A DNA stretch of 64,000 nt from Fuscovulum ytuae (GTDB taxonomy: Bacteria; Pseudomonadota; Alphaproteobacteria; Rhodobacterales; Rhodobacteraceae): positions 1,706,001 to 1,770,000 of the forward strand of contig NZ_CP124535.1 in the NCBI RefSeq assembly GCF_029953595.1, written 5' to 3'. Position 1 is the first letter of the stretch. Each line of letters opens with the position of its first letter. The notes beneath the pieces are model-generated. The model saw nothing but the letters and a program-made list of their open reading frames with translations. It was not told the origin of the DNA and did no database searches. The position numbers and the translations under genes were made by a program. Positions 1-8,832 of this stretch are shown here, piece by piece.

Positions 1-29
1 GGTGCGGGAAGGTTTTGGTAGGTGCTCAT
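1..29 (-). CDS. rpoH: RNA polymerase heat-shock sigma factor RpoH (first codons only)
   Basis: Only the first nine codons lie in the window (MSTYQNLPA), running off the left edge on the minus strand. This opening matches the N-terminus of alphaproteobacterial sigma-32 proteins, and rpoH is a frequent neighbour of rluD in this order. An AGGGGG Shine-Dalgarno-like stretch lies six bases before the ATG. The family directs core RNA polymerase to heat-shock promoters. With so few residues the call rests on the short match plus context. Confidence 0.6.
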
Positions 30-83
30 CTCGTGCCCCCTGTTCACCCCCGGGTCTTGCCTTGAAGCCCCCGGGGATTGGAA

Positions 84-112
84 AAATTAGGAAGTGCGTC
101 CTGCAAGATCAA
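84..112 (-). promoter_or_regulatory. Candidate sigma-70 promoter for rpoH
   Basis: Read on the minus strand: -35 TTGATC (107-112), a 17-bp spacer, -10 TAATTT (84-89), about 48 bases before the rpoH ATG at 29. This is a good spacing with moderate matches to consensus. It lies in the gap between the rluD stop and rpoH, so rpoH can be transcribed independently. Confidence 0.4.
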
Positions 113-209
113 GGCCGCCTTCCCTATAACGATACATGGGAAAGGTTCCGTTAGCGTTAAAGCCACGGTTGCGTGCGGTCACGCACATGTCAGGGATTGT
201 TTCAAGAGA

Positions 210-1259
210 TCAGCGCGCGGATCGCAGGGCGGCGGTAAGGCTGGCCATGTCCGGCGGCAGGGGGCTTTCGAATTCCAACGCCTCTCCGGTGACGGGGTGG
301 ATGAAGCCAAGGGTCGCGGCATGGAGCGCCTGACGGGGGAAGGCGTTGCCCATATCGGCGGCTTGCGCGCCGATGGCTTTCGGCGACAGACGGCGGCGGC
401 CACCATAGGTTTGATCGCCCAAAAGGCCGTGGCCCGCATGGGCCATGTGGACACGGATCTGATGGGTGCGCCCGGTTTCCAGCCAGCAATCGATCAGGGC
501 TGCGGCATCGCCACCGAAGGTTTCGACGACCCGCGCGCGGGTCACGGCATGGCGGCCCGCGCCATCCCAGACCACGGCCTGACGCTGGCGGTCGGTCTTG
601 TGGCGGGCAAGGCCCGTGGCGATGCGGACGATGCCGCCCGCTTCGAAACTGACGCCGCGGGTGCCGCGCAGGCGCGGATCGGCGGCATCGGGCACGCCAT
701 GGACAAGGGCGATGTAGTGGCGGGTAACGCTATGATCTTCAAACTGTTTTGCAAGGCCATGATGGGCGCGATCGGATTTCGCGACGACCAGAAGGCCGGT
801 TGTATCCTTGTCGATGCGATGCACGATGCCGGGGCGTTTTTCGCCCCCGATACCCGACAGCGTGTCGCCGCAATGATGCAAAAGCGCGTTGACCAGCGTG
901 CCGGAGGGAGAGCCGGGCGCGGGGTGGACGACCATCCCCGCGGGCTTGTCGATCACGATCAGATCGGCGTCTTCGTAAAGGATCGTCAGGGGAATGGCTT
1001 CGGGCTTTGCGTCATAATCCTCGGCCGGGGCGAGGATCAGGGTGTATTCCTGCCCCTCTTGCACCTTTGCCTTGGGATCGGTGACGGGGGTGCCGTCAAA
1101 CAGCACGTCGCCTTCGGCGATCATCTTCATGAGGCGCGAGCGGGAAAGGGATGCTTCCTCTGGCACCTCGCGCGCCAGCGCCTTATCAAGGCGGTCAGGC
1201 GGGTTTTCCCCGATGGTGACGGTCAGGGTGGCGGCGCCCTCTTCGGAAAGGTCTTGCAT
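210..1259 (-). CDS. rluD: 23S rRNA pseudouridine synthase, RluD type
   Basis: 349 residues. It converts uridines to pseudouridine in the 23S rRNA helix 69 region. Visible are an N-terminal S4-like RNA-binding part (RLDKALAR, then SRSRLMKMIAEGDVLFDG) and a catalytic RluA-family core with the HRIDKDTTGLLVVAKS motif carrying the catalytic aspartate. The open frame continues far upstream, but the ATG at 1259 is chosen because CAGGAG lies eight bases before it and the family N-terminus begins here. Its start overlaps that of the divergent membrane-protein gene, so its promoter must lie inside that gene. It lies upstream of rpoH on the same strand. Confidence 0.93.
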   Translation of the reverse strand: MQDLSEEGAATLTVTIGENPPDRLDKALAREVPEEASLSRSRLMKMIAEGDVLFDGTPVTDPKAKVQEGQEYTLILAPAEDYDAKPEAIPLTILYEDADLIVIDKPAGMVVHPAPGSPSGTLVNALLHHCGDTLSGIGGEKRPGIVHRIDKDTTGLLVVAKSDRAHHGLAKQFEDHSVTRHYIALVHGVPDAADPRLRGTRGVSFEAGGIVRIATGLARHKTDRQRQAVVWDGAGRHAVTRARVVETFGGDAAALIDCWLETGRTHQIRVHMAHAGHGLLGDQTYGGRRRLSPKAIGAQAADMGNAFPRQALHAATLGFIHPVTGEALEFESPLPPDMASLTAALRSAR

Positions 1260-1557
1260 GGACGACACTCCTGACACGGGCGGATTGCCGCCCAGCCTGA
1301 TGTTCCTGAAATGGCTGGTCATCGTGTTGATGGTGACCATGATCGGGGGTGTCATAACCATCGTTGCGCTGCTTGTCACCCGTATGCCGGAGGGTGGGGC
1401 GGTGGTGGTGCCGGAGGCGGTGGTGTTGCCGGAGGGCGAAGTGGCGGCGGCGGTGACGGTGGCGCGGGAGAGGCTGCTGGTGGTCACAGAAAGCCAACGT
1501 TTGTTGGTGTTTGACCGTGCGGGGCGGATGATCCGCGAGGTCGATTTGGGGGAATAA
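1258..1557 (+). CDS. DUF6476-type small membrane protein
   Basis: 99 residues, function unknown. One strong transmembrane helix lies at about residues 13-37 (FLKWLVIVLMVTMIGG and on), followed by a Val/Glu-rich soluble segment ending in RAGRMIREVDLGE. It resembles the small Rhodobacterales family DUF6476, which commonly sits beside rluD. The ATG at 1258 is preceded by GGAAAGG six bases away. The first two bases of the start are also the start region of rluD on the other strand, so both genes are divergent with no intergenic space. Confidence 0.75.
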   Translation: MDDTPDTGGLPPSLMFLKWLVIVLMVTMIGGVITIVALLVTRMPEGGAVVVPEAVVLPEGEVAAAVTVARERLLVVTESQRLLVFDRAGRMIREVDLGE

Positions 1558-1571
1558 GGCCCGGCAAAGGC

Positions 1572-1794
1572 TGTGCCCTGTTTTGTGCCGGGTTTTGTGC
1601 CGCAATTTGTGGGCACGGAGCGCGCGCTGATCCGCGTTTGACGCAACGGGCGATAGGCTGGGGATATGGGTTTGGGCCAAAGGCGGCAGATCAGCCCCTT
1701 GGTGGGTTATGACCCCGGCGTGCCGCATGGCGTGCCGTCTTTTGTGCAGCAAACTGTGGTCACGCAGCGGGCGCAGGGGTGGGATTTCGTTAAC
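1572..1794 (+). repeat. 12-bp periodic TGTGCC repeat element, copy 1
   Basis: Most of the gene-free stretch 1558-1915 is occupied by this. Units of 12 bp of the form TGTGCC-N6 start at 1572, 1584 and 1596, with a degenerate one at 1608. A second block begins at 1719 (CGTGCCGCATGG, CGTGCCGTCTTT), then the cap TGTGCAGCAAAC at 1743 followed by TGTG at 1755, ACGCA at 1762 and GTTAAC at 1789. The cap and the 34-bp distance from TGTG to GTTAAC are identical in the copy at 57997-58108. No convincing protein is encoded. The remainder to 1915 contains only a GGGGAAG ribosome site for the amidase. Confidence 0.75.
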
Positions 1795-1915
1795 GCCCTC
1801 GCCCCGCAGAAAAACCGCGACAGGCGACGGAAATCGACCCTTGGATGGCGGCTTCGGGCATGACCTTGCGTCACGGCAAGGTCCAGCATGAGGGTCACAG
1901 GATGGGGAAGATGAC

Positions 1916-3361
1916 ATGATCGGCGATCTGGGCGCGCGGGATGCGACGGCAGTGGCGGAACTGGTGGCGGCACGCGAGGTGACGGCGGAGGAGCTGCTCG
2001 ATGCGGCGCTGGCGGCGGTGGAGGCGCGCAACCCTGCGATCAATGCGGTTGTCCTGATGCAAGAGGAGGTGGCGCGGCGGGCCATCGCGGCGGGGCTGCC
2101 GGATGGGCCGTTCAAGGGCGTGCCGTTCCTGTTAAAGGATCTGGGCTGCGAGGCGGTGGATTTTCCATCGCATAACGGGTCGCGGCTTTTGGCGAACACG
2201 CGCTATGACCGGGATTCGTCGATCTATGCGCGCATCCGGGCGACGGGGGTGGTGACCTTTGGCCGGACGACCAGCCCGGAGGGCGGGATCGGGGCAGCGA
2301 CGGAGGCGGCGGTCTATGGCGGGCCGACGCGGAACCCTTGGAATACGGACCATACCTCGGGCGGGTCATCGGGGGGCGCGGGGGCGGCGGTGGCGGCGGG
2401 CATCGTGGCCATGGCGCATGGATCGGACGGCGGTGGGTCAGTGCGCATCCCGGCGGCAAGCTGCGGGCTGTTTGGCTTCAAACCGACGCGGGCGCGGCTG
2501 CCGGATGGGCCTTATGTGGGCGAAGGCTGGGCCGGGATGGCGATTGACGGGTTCCTGACGCGGTCGGTTCGGGATACGGCGGTGATGCTGGATGCCTGTG
2601 CGGGGCCGGACCTTGGGGCGCCTTATATGGCCCCTGCCCTGACGCGCAGCCATGCCGATGCGATCAGCCGCCCGCCACGGCGGCTGCGCGTGATGATCTG
2701 CGACACGACCTTTACGGGGGCAGCGATCCATCCCGAGGTGAAGGCGGCGATGCATCAGGCGGGGCGTCTTTTGGAAAGCCTTGGTCATCATGTGGAACCG
2801 GGGCGGCCCAATGCGGATGTGCCGATGATGATGCGGGCATGGACGGATATCGTGGGCGTGGGCACGGCGCTTTCGGTGCGCAAGGCATTGCGGGGGCGCG
2901 ATCCGGCGGCGTTGGTGGAGGGCGTGTCGCGCGGGGCGATGGCCCATGCAGAGACCCTGCATCCGACGCGCTATCTGGAGGCGGTGGGGGAAATCCATGC
3001 CTTCGGGCGGCAGATGGCGGCAGTTTTCGAGGGCGGGCCGGATGTGATCCTGTCGGCCTGTCTGGCCGAACCGCCTGCCAAGGTGGGGCGGTTCGCCCAT
3101 GATACCGAGGATTACCTTGGCTATCGCATCGGGCCCGGGGGCATTTTCGAATATTCCCCCTTCTGTGCTGTCTTCAACGCAAGCGGGCAGCCTGCGGCGA
3201 GCCTTCCGCTTGGCTGGTCATCGGATGACCTGCCCGTCGGTGTGCATTTGGCCATGCGCTTTGGCGCGGATGAAGAGTTGATCGCGCTTTGTGCAGAACT
3301 TGAACGGGCGGCCCCATGGGCGGCGATCCGTGCCCCGCTGGCCGGGGGATCACGGCATTAA
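1916..3361 (+). CDS. Amidase-signature family hydrolase
   Basis: 481 residues, the usual family size. It hydrolyses a carboxamide or related C-N bond; substrate unknown. The catalytic triad is visible: Lys74 (FLLKDLG), cis-Ser151 in GGSSGG and nucleophile Ser175 in GGGSVRIPA, with the canonical 24-residue gap between the serines. The ATG is preceded by GGGGAAG. It lies 70 bp upstream of a polyamine-type ABC operon on the same strand, and a second amidase follows that operon, which suggests that a transported amide or amine is the substrate (inference). It is annotated in this family as amidase/GatA-like, but it is not a true GatA because no gatB or gatC is nearby. Confidence 0.9.
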   Translation: MIGDLGARDATAVAELVAAREVTAEELLDAALAAVEARNPAINAVVLMQEEVARRAIAAGLPDGPFKGVPFLLKDLGCEAVDFPSHNGSRLLANTRYDRDSSIYARIRATGVVTFGRTTSPEGGIGAATEAAVYGGPTRNPWNTDHTSGGSSGGAGAAVAAGIVAMAHGSDGGGSVRIPAASCGLFGFKPTRARLPDGPYVGEGWAGMAIDGFLTRSVRDTAVMLDACAGPDLGAPYMAPALTRSHADAISRPPRRLRVMICDTTFTGAAIHPEVKAAMHQAGRLLESLGHHVEPGRPNADVPMMMRAWTDIVGVGTALSVRKALRGRDPAALVEGVSRGAMAHAETLHPTRYLEAVGEIHAFGRQMAAVFEGGPDVILSACLAEPPAKVGRFAHDTEDYLGYRIGPGGIFEYSPFCAVFNASGQPAASLPLGWSSDDLPVGVHLAMRFGADEELIALCAELERAAPWAAIRAPLAGGSRH

Positions 3362-3431
3362 TGCTTGCCAAGCGGGGATTCGGGCGATCAGATATGATCA
3401 AAAGACAAGAACCAATGGGGAGCGCCAGAGA

Positions 3432-4496
3432 GTGACCGAAGCCGTCACCATCGAGGCCCGGAATGCCGTGAAGGCCTTCGGTCAAGGGGATCATGCGGTC
3501 CGCGCGCTGGACGATGTTTCGATCCAGATCCGCAAGGGAGAGTTCTTTACCCTGCTGGGTCCTTCGGGATGCGGAAAGACCACGCTGCTGCGTCTGATCG
3601 CCGGGTTTGAGATGCCGACATCGGGGGCGATCCTGCTGGATGGGGCGGATATCACCGATCTGCCGCCGAACAAGCGACCCGTGAACACGGTGTTTCAAAG
3701 CTATGCCCTGTTTCCGCATCTGACGGTGGCCGAGAATGTGGGCTTTGGCCTGACGATGCAGGGCCGCCCCAAGGCGGACGTGAATGCGCGGGTGGCGGAG
3801 ATGCTGGCGCTGGTCAAGCTGGAGGCGATGGCCGGGCGCAAGACGAGCCAGCTTTCAGGGGGGCAACAGCAGCGCGTGGCGCTGGCGCGGGCCTTGGCCC
3901 CGCAGCCGAAGGTGCTGCTTCTGGATGAACCCCTGAGTGCCCTTGACCTGAAGCTGCGCAAGGAGATGCAGGTCGAATTGAAGCGGTTGCAGACCGAGAC
4001 GGGGATCACCTTCATCTTCGTGACCCACGATCAGGAAGAGGCGCTGACAATGAGCGACCGGATCGGGGTGATGAGCGCGGGCAAGTTGCAGCAGGTAGGC
4101 AGCCCGAAGGAGATTTACACCCGCCCGGTGAACCGTTTCGTGGCGAGTTTCATCGGCGAGACGAACTTCCTGCAAGCGACGGTGGTTCCGGGGGGGGTGA
4201 AGCTGCCCTCGGGTGATCTGGTCGAGGTGGCGACGGAAGCGACAGGCGCGGTCACCCTGACCGTGCGGCCTGAACAGGTGCGGATCGGCCCTGCGGGCGA
4301 GGCCGGGGCGATTGCAGCGCGGGTGAAGTTCCTTGTCTATTTCGGGACGGATACGCATTGCCATCTGGCGCTGGCGGACGGGACCGAGGTCGTGGCGCGG
4401 GTGCAAAGCCCGGCCAGCGGCGAGGCGGGCATTGTGGAGGGGACGGATGTCGGCATCCGGTTCGCCCCCGGTGCGGCGCAGGTTCTGGAGGATTGA
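3432..4496 (+). CDS. potA: Polyamine-type ABC transporter, ATP-binding subunit
   Basis: 354 residues from a GTG start preceded by GGGGAG. It energises import of spermidine/putrescine-like solutes at the inner membrane. Visible are Walker [10 protein letters not shown], signature LSGGQQQR, Walker B VLLLDEP, switch His in VTHDQEEA, and a C-terminal TOBE-type regulatory domain (about residues 280-354). It is the first gene of potA-potB-potC-potD, with a 4-base gap to potB. The open frame extends upstream, but only from the GTG does the sequence match the family ([11 protein letters not shown]). Specificity inside the polyamine/Fe/thiamine class is inferred from the binding protein. Confidence 0.9.
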   Translation: MTEAVTIEARNAVKAFGQGDHAVRALDDVSIQIRKGEFFTLLGPSGCGKTTLLRLIAGFEMPTSGAILLDGADITDLPPNKRPVNTVFQSYALFPHLTVAENVGFGLTMQGRPKADVNARVAEMLALVKLEAMAGRKTSQLSGGQQQRVALARALAPQPKVLLLDEPLSALDLKLRKEMQVELKRLQTETGITFIFVTHDQEEALTMSDRIGVMSAGKLQQVGSPKEIYTRPVNRFVASFIGETNFLQATVVPGGVKLPSGDLVEVATEATGAVTLTVRPEQVRIGPAGEAGAIAARVKFLVYFGTDTHCHLALADGTEVVARVQSPASGEAGIVEGTDVGIRFAPGAAQVLED

Positions 4497-4500
4497 GGGG

Positions 4501-5409
4501 ATGAGCGCCGCAGAGGAACGGCTGGCGCGTCAATCGACCCGGAACGGGTGGCTCTTGTCGGCGCCGGCCTTGGTCATCCTGATGCTGGCGGCGATTGGGC
4601 CTTTGGCCATCGTGGTGATCTATTCCTTTCTGACCCCCGGCCAGCATGGCAATGTGGTCTGGGAGTTTTCCACCAATGGCTGGGTGGGCATCCTGTGGTC
4701 GCAGGACATCTTTACCGGCGAATGGGTGCTGGCGGATGCGCATCTGACGATCTTCTGGCGGTCGCTGTCGCTTTCGCTGCTGACCACGGTTTTCACCTTT
4801 GTCGTGGGCTTTCCGACGGCGTGGTTCATCGCGACGCGGCCCGTGAAGGAGCGGGCGCTGTGGCTGTTTCTGATCACCATTCCCTTCTGGACCAACCTTC
4901 TGATCCGCACCTATGCGATCAACGAGGTGTTGCGGAAGGAAGGGTTGATGAACACGGTCCTGATGGGTGTGGGCCTCACCGATACGCCGATCGAGGTGCT
5001 TTATACGCAGACCGCGATCTTCATCGGGATGACCTATGTCTATCTGCCGCTGATGGTGCTGCCCTTGTTTGCGGCGATTGACCGGTTCGACATGCGGTTG
5101 CTGGAGGCGGGGTATGATCTTTACGCCAGCCGCTGGCAGGTATTGCGGCGGGTGATCCTGCCCATCGTGAAGCCGGGGATCGTGGCGGGGTCCATTCTGG
5201 TCTTTGTGCCGTCGCTGGGCGCCTATGTGACGCCGCGCGTTCTGGGCGGGGGCAAGCAGATGATGATCGGGAATTTCATCGAGTTGCAGTTCCTGCAAGG
5301 GAAGAACTGGCCGCTTGGCGCGGCGCTGTCGATGCTTTTGTTGATCATCGTGATGGCGGCGCTGCTGGTTTACGTGCGCTATGCCAACAAGGGGTCTTCG
5401 CATGGCTGA
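4501..5409 (+). CDS. potB: Polyamine-type ABC transporter, permease subunit 1
   Basis: 302 residues with about six transmembrane helices. It forms the inner-membrane channel together with potC. The first helix begins near residue 17 (WLLSAPALVILMLAAIGPL), and the EAA cytoplasmic loop is seen as LLEAGYDLYASRWQVLRRVILP, which docks on potA. It starts four bases after the potA stop and overlaps potC by eight bases, so translation is probably coupled. Confidence 0.9.
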   Translation: MSAAEERLARQSTRNGWLLSAPALVILMLAAIGPLAIVVIYSFLTPGQHGNVVWEFSTNGWVGILWSQDIFTGEWVLADAHLTIFWRSLSLSLLTTVFTFVVGFPTAWFIATRPVKERALWLFLITIPFWTNLLIRTYAINEVLRKEGLMNTVLMGVGLTDTPIEVLYTQTAIFIGMTYVYLPLMVLPLFAAIDRFDMRLLEAGYDLYASRWQVLRRVILPIVKPGIVAGSILVFVPSLGAYVTPRVLGGGKQMMIGNFIELQFLQGKNWPLGAALSMLLLIIVMAALLVYVRYANKGSSHG

Positions 5410-6226
5410 GCGGGGGTTCCATGTGGCCCGCCTGCCGGGTTTTGCCACAACGGCGATTATCGTCTTCGTGGCGCTTTATCTGCCGATCTTCACGCTGGTG
5501 GCCTATTCCTTCAATGCGAGCACGTCGCTGGCCGTGTGGGGCGGGTTTTCGCTGGATTGGTATGCGCGGGCTTGGGACAATCAGCAGGTGAAGGACGCCA
5601 CCTTGCGGTCGCTGATCATCGCGTCCTTTGCGGCTGTCATCTCGACCACGGTAGCGACGATGGCGGCCTTGGGGACGACGCGGCGGCGGGCGTTCAAGGG
5701 GCAGACCTTCATCTATGTGGCGATCAACCAGCCCTTGATGGTGCCCGAGATCGTGACGGCGGTGGCGCTGATGATCGTCTTCGGGCTGGTCAAGGTCTGG
5801 CTGACATCCATCGGGCTGGGGCGGCTGACGACGGGGTTGGGTTATCTGATCCTTGCCCATTCGGCCTTTTGCATCCCCTTTGCCTATCTGCCGATCCGGG
5901 CGCGGCTGGAGGGGATGGACCTGACGCTGGAAACCGCGGCGGCCGATCTTTATGCGAGCCCGTGGCAGACCTTTCGGCGGGTGACGCTGCCCTTGCTGGC
6001 ACCCGGCATGATCGCGGGGGCGATGCTGGCCTTCGTCATCAGCCTTGATGATGTGGTGATCACCGAATTCGTGAAATCCGGCGGGCAGGACACGCTGCCC
6101 ACCTATATGCTGGGCCAGATGCGGCGCCAGCTGACGCCCGAGATCAACGCCGTTTCGACCATGCTGCTGGTGCTGACGGTGCTGCTGCTGACCGCGTTCT
6201 TCCTTTTGACGCGCAAGAAAACCTGA
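5402..6226 (+). CDS. potC: Polyamine-type ABC transporter, permease subunit 2
   Basis: 274 residues with about six transmembrane segments, the partner of potB. The EAA loop is visible as TAAADLYASPWQTFRRVTLPLL. The ATG chosen lies inside the last codons of potB (8-base overlap), and gives the family N-terminus MAERGFHVARLPGF. It is followed after 22 bp by the binding-protein gene, whose GGGAGA ribosome site lies in the gap. Confidence 0.9.
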   Translation: MAERGFHVARLPGFATTAIIVFVALYLPIFTLVAYSFNASTSLAVWGGFSLDWYARAWDNQQVKDATLRSLIIASFAAVISTTVATMAALGTTRRRAFKGQTFIYVAINQPLMVPEIVTAVALMIVFGLVKVWLTSIGLGRLTTGLGYLILAHSAFCIPFAYLPIRARLEGMDLTLETAAADLYASPWQTFRRVTLPLLAPGMIAGAMLAFVISLDDVVITEFVKSGGQDTLPTYMLGQMRRQLTPEINAVSTMLLVLTVLLLTAFFLLTRKKT

Positions 6227-6248
6227 AAAACCAACCGGGAGACCAAAG

Positions 6249-7274
6249 ATGAAAAGACTGATCACCGCGACCGCCCTTTTGATGGCGACAACGGGCCTCG
6301 CCTCGGCGGAAGGCGTGCTGCAACTGTATAACTGGGGCAACTATACGAGCCCCGAATTGCTGGAGAAGTTCAAGGCCGAGACCGGCATCACGGTGACCGT
6401 CACCGATTACGACAGCAATGACGTGGCGCTGGCCAAGATCGAGGCGGGCGGGCATGGCTTTGACCTTGTGGTGCCGTCGGCGAACTATGTGCAGATCTTC
6501 ACCGACAAGGGGCTGACCCAGCCGCTGGATCTGGCGCGGTTGCCGAACCATGGCAATATCGCGCCGGAATGGCGGGATGTGGTCTGGGATCCGGGTCGGA
6601 TGAATTCGATCCCGTGGCAATGGGGCACGGTGGGCGTGGCGGTGGATACCGCCATCTATGGCGGCGACATCAACACCAGCGCCGTCTGGCTGGAAGTGCC
6701 GGATGAGTTGAAGGGCAAGATCAACGTCGTGCCCGAGATGACCGATATCGTGACACTGGCCACGATGTATTACGGCGGCGAGCCGTGCAGCGAAGACCTT
6801 GAGGTCCTGAAAAAGGTGCGCGACGGCCTGCTGGCGGCGAAACCGAACTGGATCGCGATGGATTACGGCGCGACGGAGAAGATGTCGAACAAGGATTGGG
6901 CGGCCTCGGTCAACTGGAATGGATCGACGATGCGCATCCGCCAGAACCTGCCGACCGTGGCCTATGGCTATCCGCGCGAAGGCTATACCCTTTGGATGGA
7001 CAGCGTGATGCTGCTGAAGGATGCGCAGAACGTGGATGAGGCCTATGCCTTCATGGACTTTATCCTGAAGCCGGAGAATGCGGCGCTGATTTCGAACTTC
7101 GCGCGCTATGCCAATGGGGTGACGGGATCGGAAGCCTTTATGGATGCCGAGATGGCCACGGCGCCGGAAGTGGTGATCCCCGAAGAGCATAAGGCGGCGG
7201 GCGTCTTCATGCCGGTGTGCAGCGAGAAGTCGCGGGAATACATGACCGCGATCTGGACCGAGCTGCAGAAGTGA
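6249..7274 (+). CDS. potD: Periplasmic polyamine-binding protein, PotD/PotF type
   Basis: 341 residues. An N-terminal Sec signal peptide is seen (MKRLITATALLMATTGLASA, cleaved near residue 20), then the family opening LQLYNWGNYTSPELLEKFKAE. It is a type II periplasmic binding fold: YNWGNY and the tail motif YMTAIWTELQK are typical of spermidine/putrescine-binding proteins. It delivers solute to potB/potC. It is last in the operon, and is followed by strong GC-rich hairpins that could end or attenuate transcription. Ligand could be putrescine, spermidine or a related amine. Confidence 0.88.
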   Translation: MKRLITATALLMATTGLASAEGVLQLYNWGNYTSPELLEKFKAETGITVTVTDYDSNDVALAKIEAGGHGFDLVVPSANYVQIFTDKGLTQPLDLARLPNHGNIAPEWRDVVWDPGRMNSIPWQWGTVGVAVDTAIYGGDINTSAVWLEVPDELKGKINVVPEMTDIVTLATMYYGGEPCSEDLEVLKKVRDGLLAAKPNWIAMDYGATEKMSNKDWAASVNWNGSTMRIRQNLPTVAYGYPREGYTLWMDSVMLLKDAQNVDEAYAFMDFILKPENAALISNFARYANGVTGSEAFMDAEMATAPEVVIPEEHKAAGVFMPVCSEKSREYMTAIWTELQK

Positions 7275-7282
7275 TCTTGCGG

Positions 7283-7413
7283 AGTGTTGGGGGGGGGCGG
7301 GGCCCCCCCCCCCGGGGGGGGGGGGTTAGGTCACGGGCGCGGGCCTTCGCCCGCGCCCGTTCCCGATGGGGGCCCGGCCCCCAAACCCCCGGAGTATTTA
7401 AGCCAAGATGAAG
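7283..7413 (+). repeat. GC hairpin block plus GAGTATTT repeat element, copy 1
   Basis: After potD there is an extreme homopolymer block (G9, C, G4, C11, G12 at 7289-7325), then a perfect 12-bp hairpin at 7333-7360 (ACGGGCGCGGGC, loop CTTC). Next comes GGGGGCCCGGCCCCC, and finally GGAGTATTTAAGCC joined to AAGATGAAG (7391-7413). A matching tail is at 61652-61674 and an inverted variant near 13474. It probably acts as the potD terminator. Its AAGATGAAG end supplies the ATG taken as start of the next amidase. Confidence 0.65.
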
Positions 7414-8832
7414 ATGGATGATCTTTGTTCGCTCTCGGCCAGCACCCTGTCGCGCCTGATCGCGGCGCGGGAGGTGAAGCCATCGGAGGTGATGGAAGCG
7501 ACGCTGGCGCGGGTGGCCACTGTGAACGGGGCAGTGAATGCCATCGTGTCGATGCCGGATGCGGATGCGGATGCGCTGATGGATCAGGCACGGGCGGCGG
7601 ATGGGGCCGCGCCTGTGGGTTGGCTGCATGGGATACCCATGGCGGTGAAGGATCTGGTGGCCGTCAAGGGGATGCGCACCACATGGGGGTCGCCGATCTA
7701 TGCCGATCATGTGCCGGTGGCGGATGATCTTTTGGCCGCGCGGTTGCGGGCGGCGGGGGCCATCTTTATCGGCAAGACCAACACGCCGGAATGGGGGCAT
7801 GGCAGCCATAGTTTCAACCCGGTGCATGGGGTGACGCGCAACCCCTTTGACCTGTCGCGGACGGCGGGGGGATCGTCGGGGGGGGCGGCGGCGGCGCTGG
7901 CCTGCCGCATGGTCGCCGTTGCGGATGGGTCGGACATGATGGGGTCGCTGCGCAACCCGGCGGCCTTTTGCAATGTCTATGGGTTTCGGCCGAGTTACGG
8001 GTTGGTGCCTGCGGATGCCGTCGGGGACACCTTCCTTGCCACCATGGCGACCGAAGGGCCGATGGCGCGGACGGTGGAGGATGTGGCGCGGCTATTGGAG
8101 GTGCAGGCGGGGCCGAACCCGGAGGTGCCTTTCGGGCGGGAGAAAGAGCCATTCGGGGACCGACTGGCGATGGAGATGACGGGCAAGCGCATCGGATGGC
8201 TGGGCGATTGGGGCGGGGCCTATCCGTTCGAGCCGGGCATCTTGGACCTTTGCACCGAGGCCTTGGGGGTGTTCGAGGCGATGGGGGCGGTGGTGGAGCC
8301 TGTGGCCACGCCCTTTCCGGCGGAAAAGCTGTGGTTTGCTTGGACGACGATCCGGGCCATGTTGAACGCAGGCGACAAGCAAGGCCTGGCGGCGGACCCG
8401 GTGAAGCGGGCCATGATCAAGCCGGAAAGTCTGTGGGAAATCGAGCAGGGCAGCCGCGTGACGGCGGCGGAGTTCCATGCGGCAAGCGTGATCCGGTCGC
8501 GGTGGTATGCGCGGGTGGCAAAGCTGTTTGCGGAATATGACGCGCTGGTGATGCCTTCGGCGCAGGTCTGGCCCTTTCCGGTGGAGTGGCGCTGGCCGCA
8601 GGCGATCGGGGATCGGGCGATGGATACCTATCATCGCTGGATGGAGGTGGTCATCCCGGTGAGCCTTGCGGGGTTGCCTGCGTTGAATGTGCCGGTGGGG
8701 TTCGGGGCGCAGGGCCTGCCGATGGGGATGCAGATCTTCGGGCCTTGTGGGGCGGATGCGCGGGTGCTGGCCATGGGGCAGCAGTATCATCTGGCGACCG
8801 ATTGGCCGGGGCGGCGGGTGCCTGTCTTATAG
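7408..8832 (+). CDS. Amidase-signature family hydrolase, second copy
   Basis: 474 residues. The triad is Lys81 (MAVKDLV), cis-Ser156 in GGSSGG and Ser180 in MMGSLRNPA, again with 24-residue spacing. It differs from the upstream amidase in the DMMGSLRNPAAFCN nucleophile region. Two starts are possible: the ATG at 7408, which lies inside the repeat tail, and the ATG at 7414 (MDDLCS). No strong ribosome site separates them. It shares six bases with the convergent thpR gene at its 3' end. Substrate unknown. A link to amine metabolism is inferred from the pot genes between the two amidases. Confidence 0.88.
   Translation: MKMDDLCSLSASTLSRLIAAREVKPSEVMEATLARVATVNGAVNAIVSMPDADADALMDQARAADGAAPVGWLHGIPMAVKDLVAVKGMRTTWGSPIYADHVPVADDLLAARLRAAGAIFIGKTNTPEWGHGSHSFNPVHGVTRNPFDLSRTAGGSSGGAAAALACRMVAVADGSDMMGSLRNPAAFCNVYGFRPSYGLVPADAVGDTFLATMATEGPMARTVEDVARLLEVQAGPNPEVPFGREKEPFGDRLAMEMTGKRIGWLGDWGGAYPFEPGILDLCTEALGVFEAMGAVVEPVATPFPAEKLWFAWTTIRAMLNAGDKQGLAADPVKRAMIKPESLWEIEQGSRVTAAEFHAASVIRSRWYARVAKLFAEYDALVMPSAQVWPFPVEWRWPQAIGDRAMDTYHRWMEVVIPVSLAGLPALNVPVGFGAQGLPMGMQIFGPCGADARVLAMGQQYHLATDWPGRRVPVL

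Noticed and set aside
169-186. TGCGTG/CACGCA hairpin as rluD terminator.
   Set aside because: Only a 6-bp stem and no T run in the rluD direction.
180-215. CTTGAAA motif on the minus strand as a sigma-32 promoter for rpoH.
   Set aside because: No matching CCCCAT-type -10 at 13-17 bp; the TTGATC/TAATTT promoter nearer the gene is a better candidate.
78-1274. Long open frame on the plus strand opposite rluD.
   Set aside because: GC-rich shadow of rluD; composition (Gly/Ala/Arg/His-rich) is typical of an antisense frame and no family is recognisable.
1260-1646. In-frame upstream extension of rluD giving a 478-residue protein.
   Set aside because: The extension has no RluD similarity, runs through the DUF6476 gene on the other strand, and a good ribosome site marks the ATG at 1259.
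4252-5448. Long minus-strand frame opposite potA/potB.
   Set aside because: Arg/His/Pro/Gln-rich shadow of the permease coding strand with no recognisable domain.
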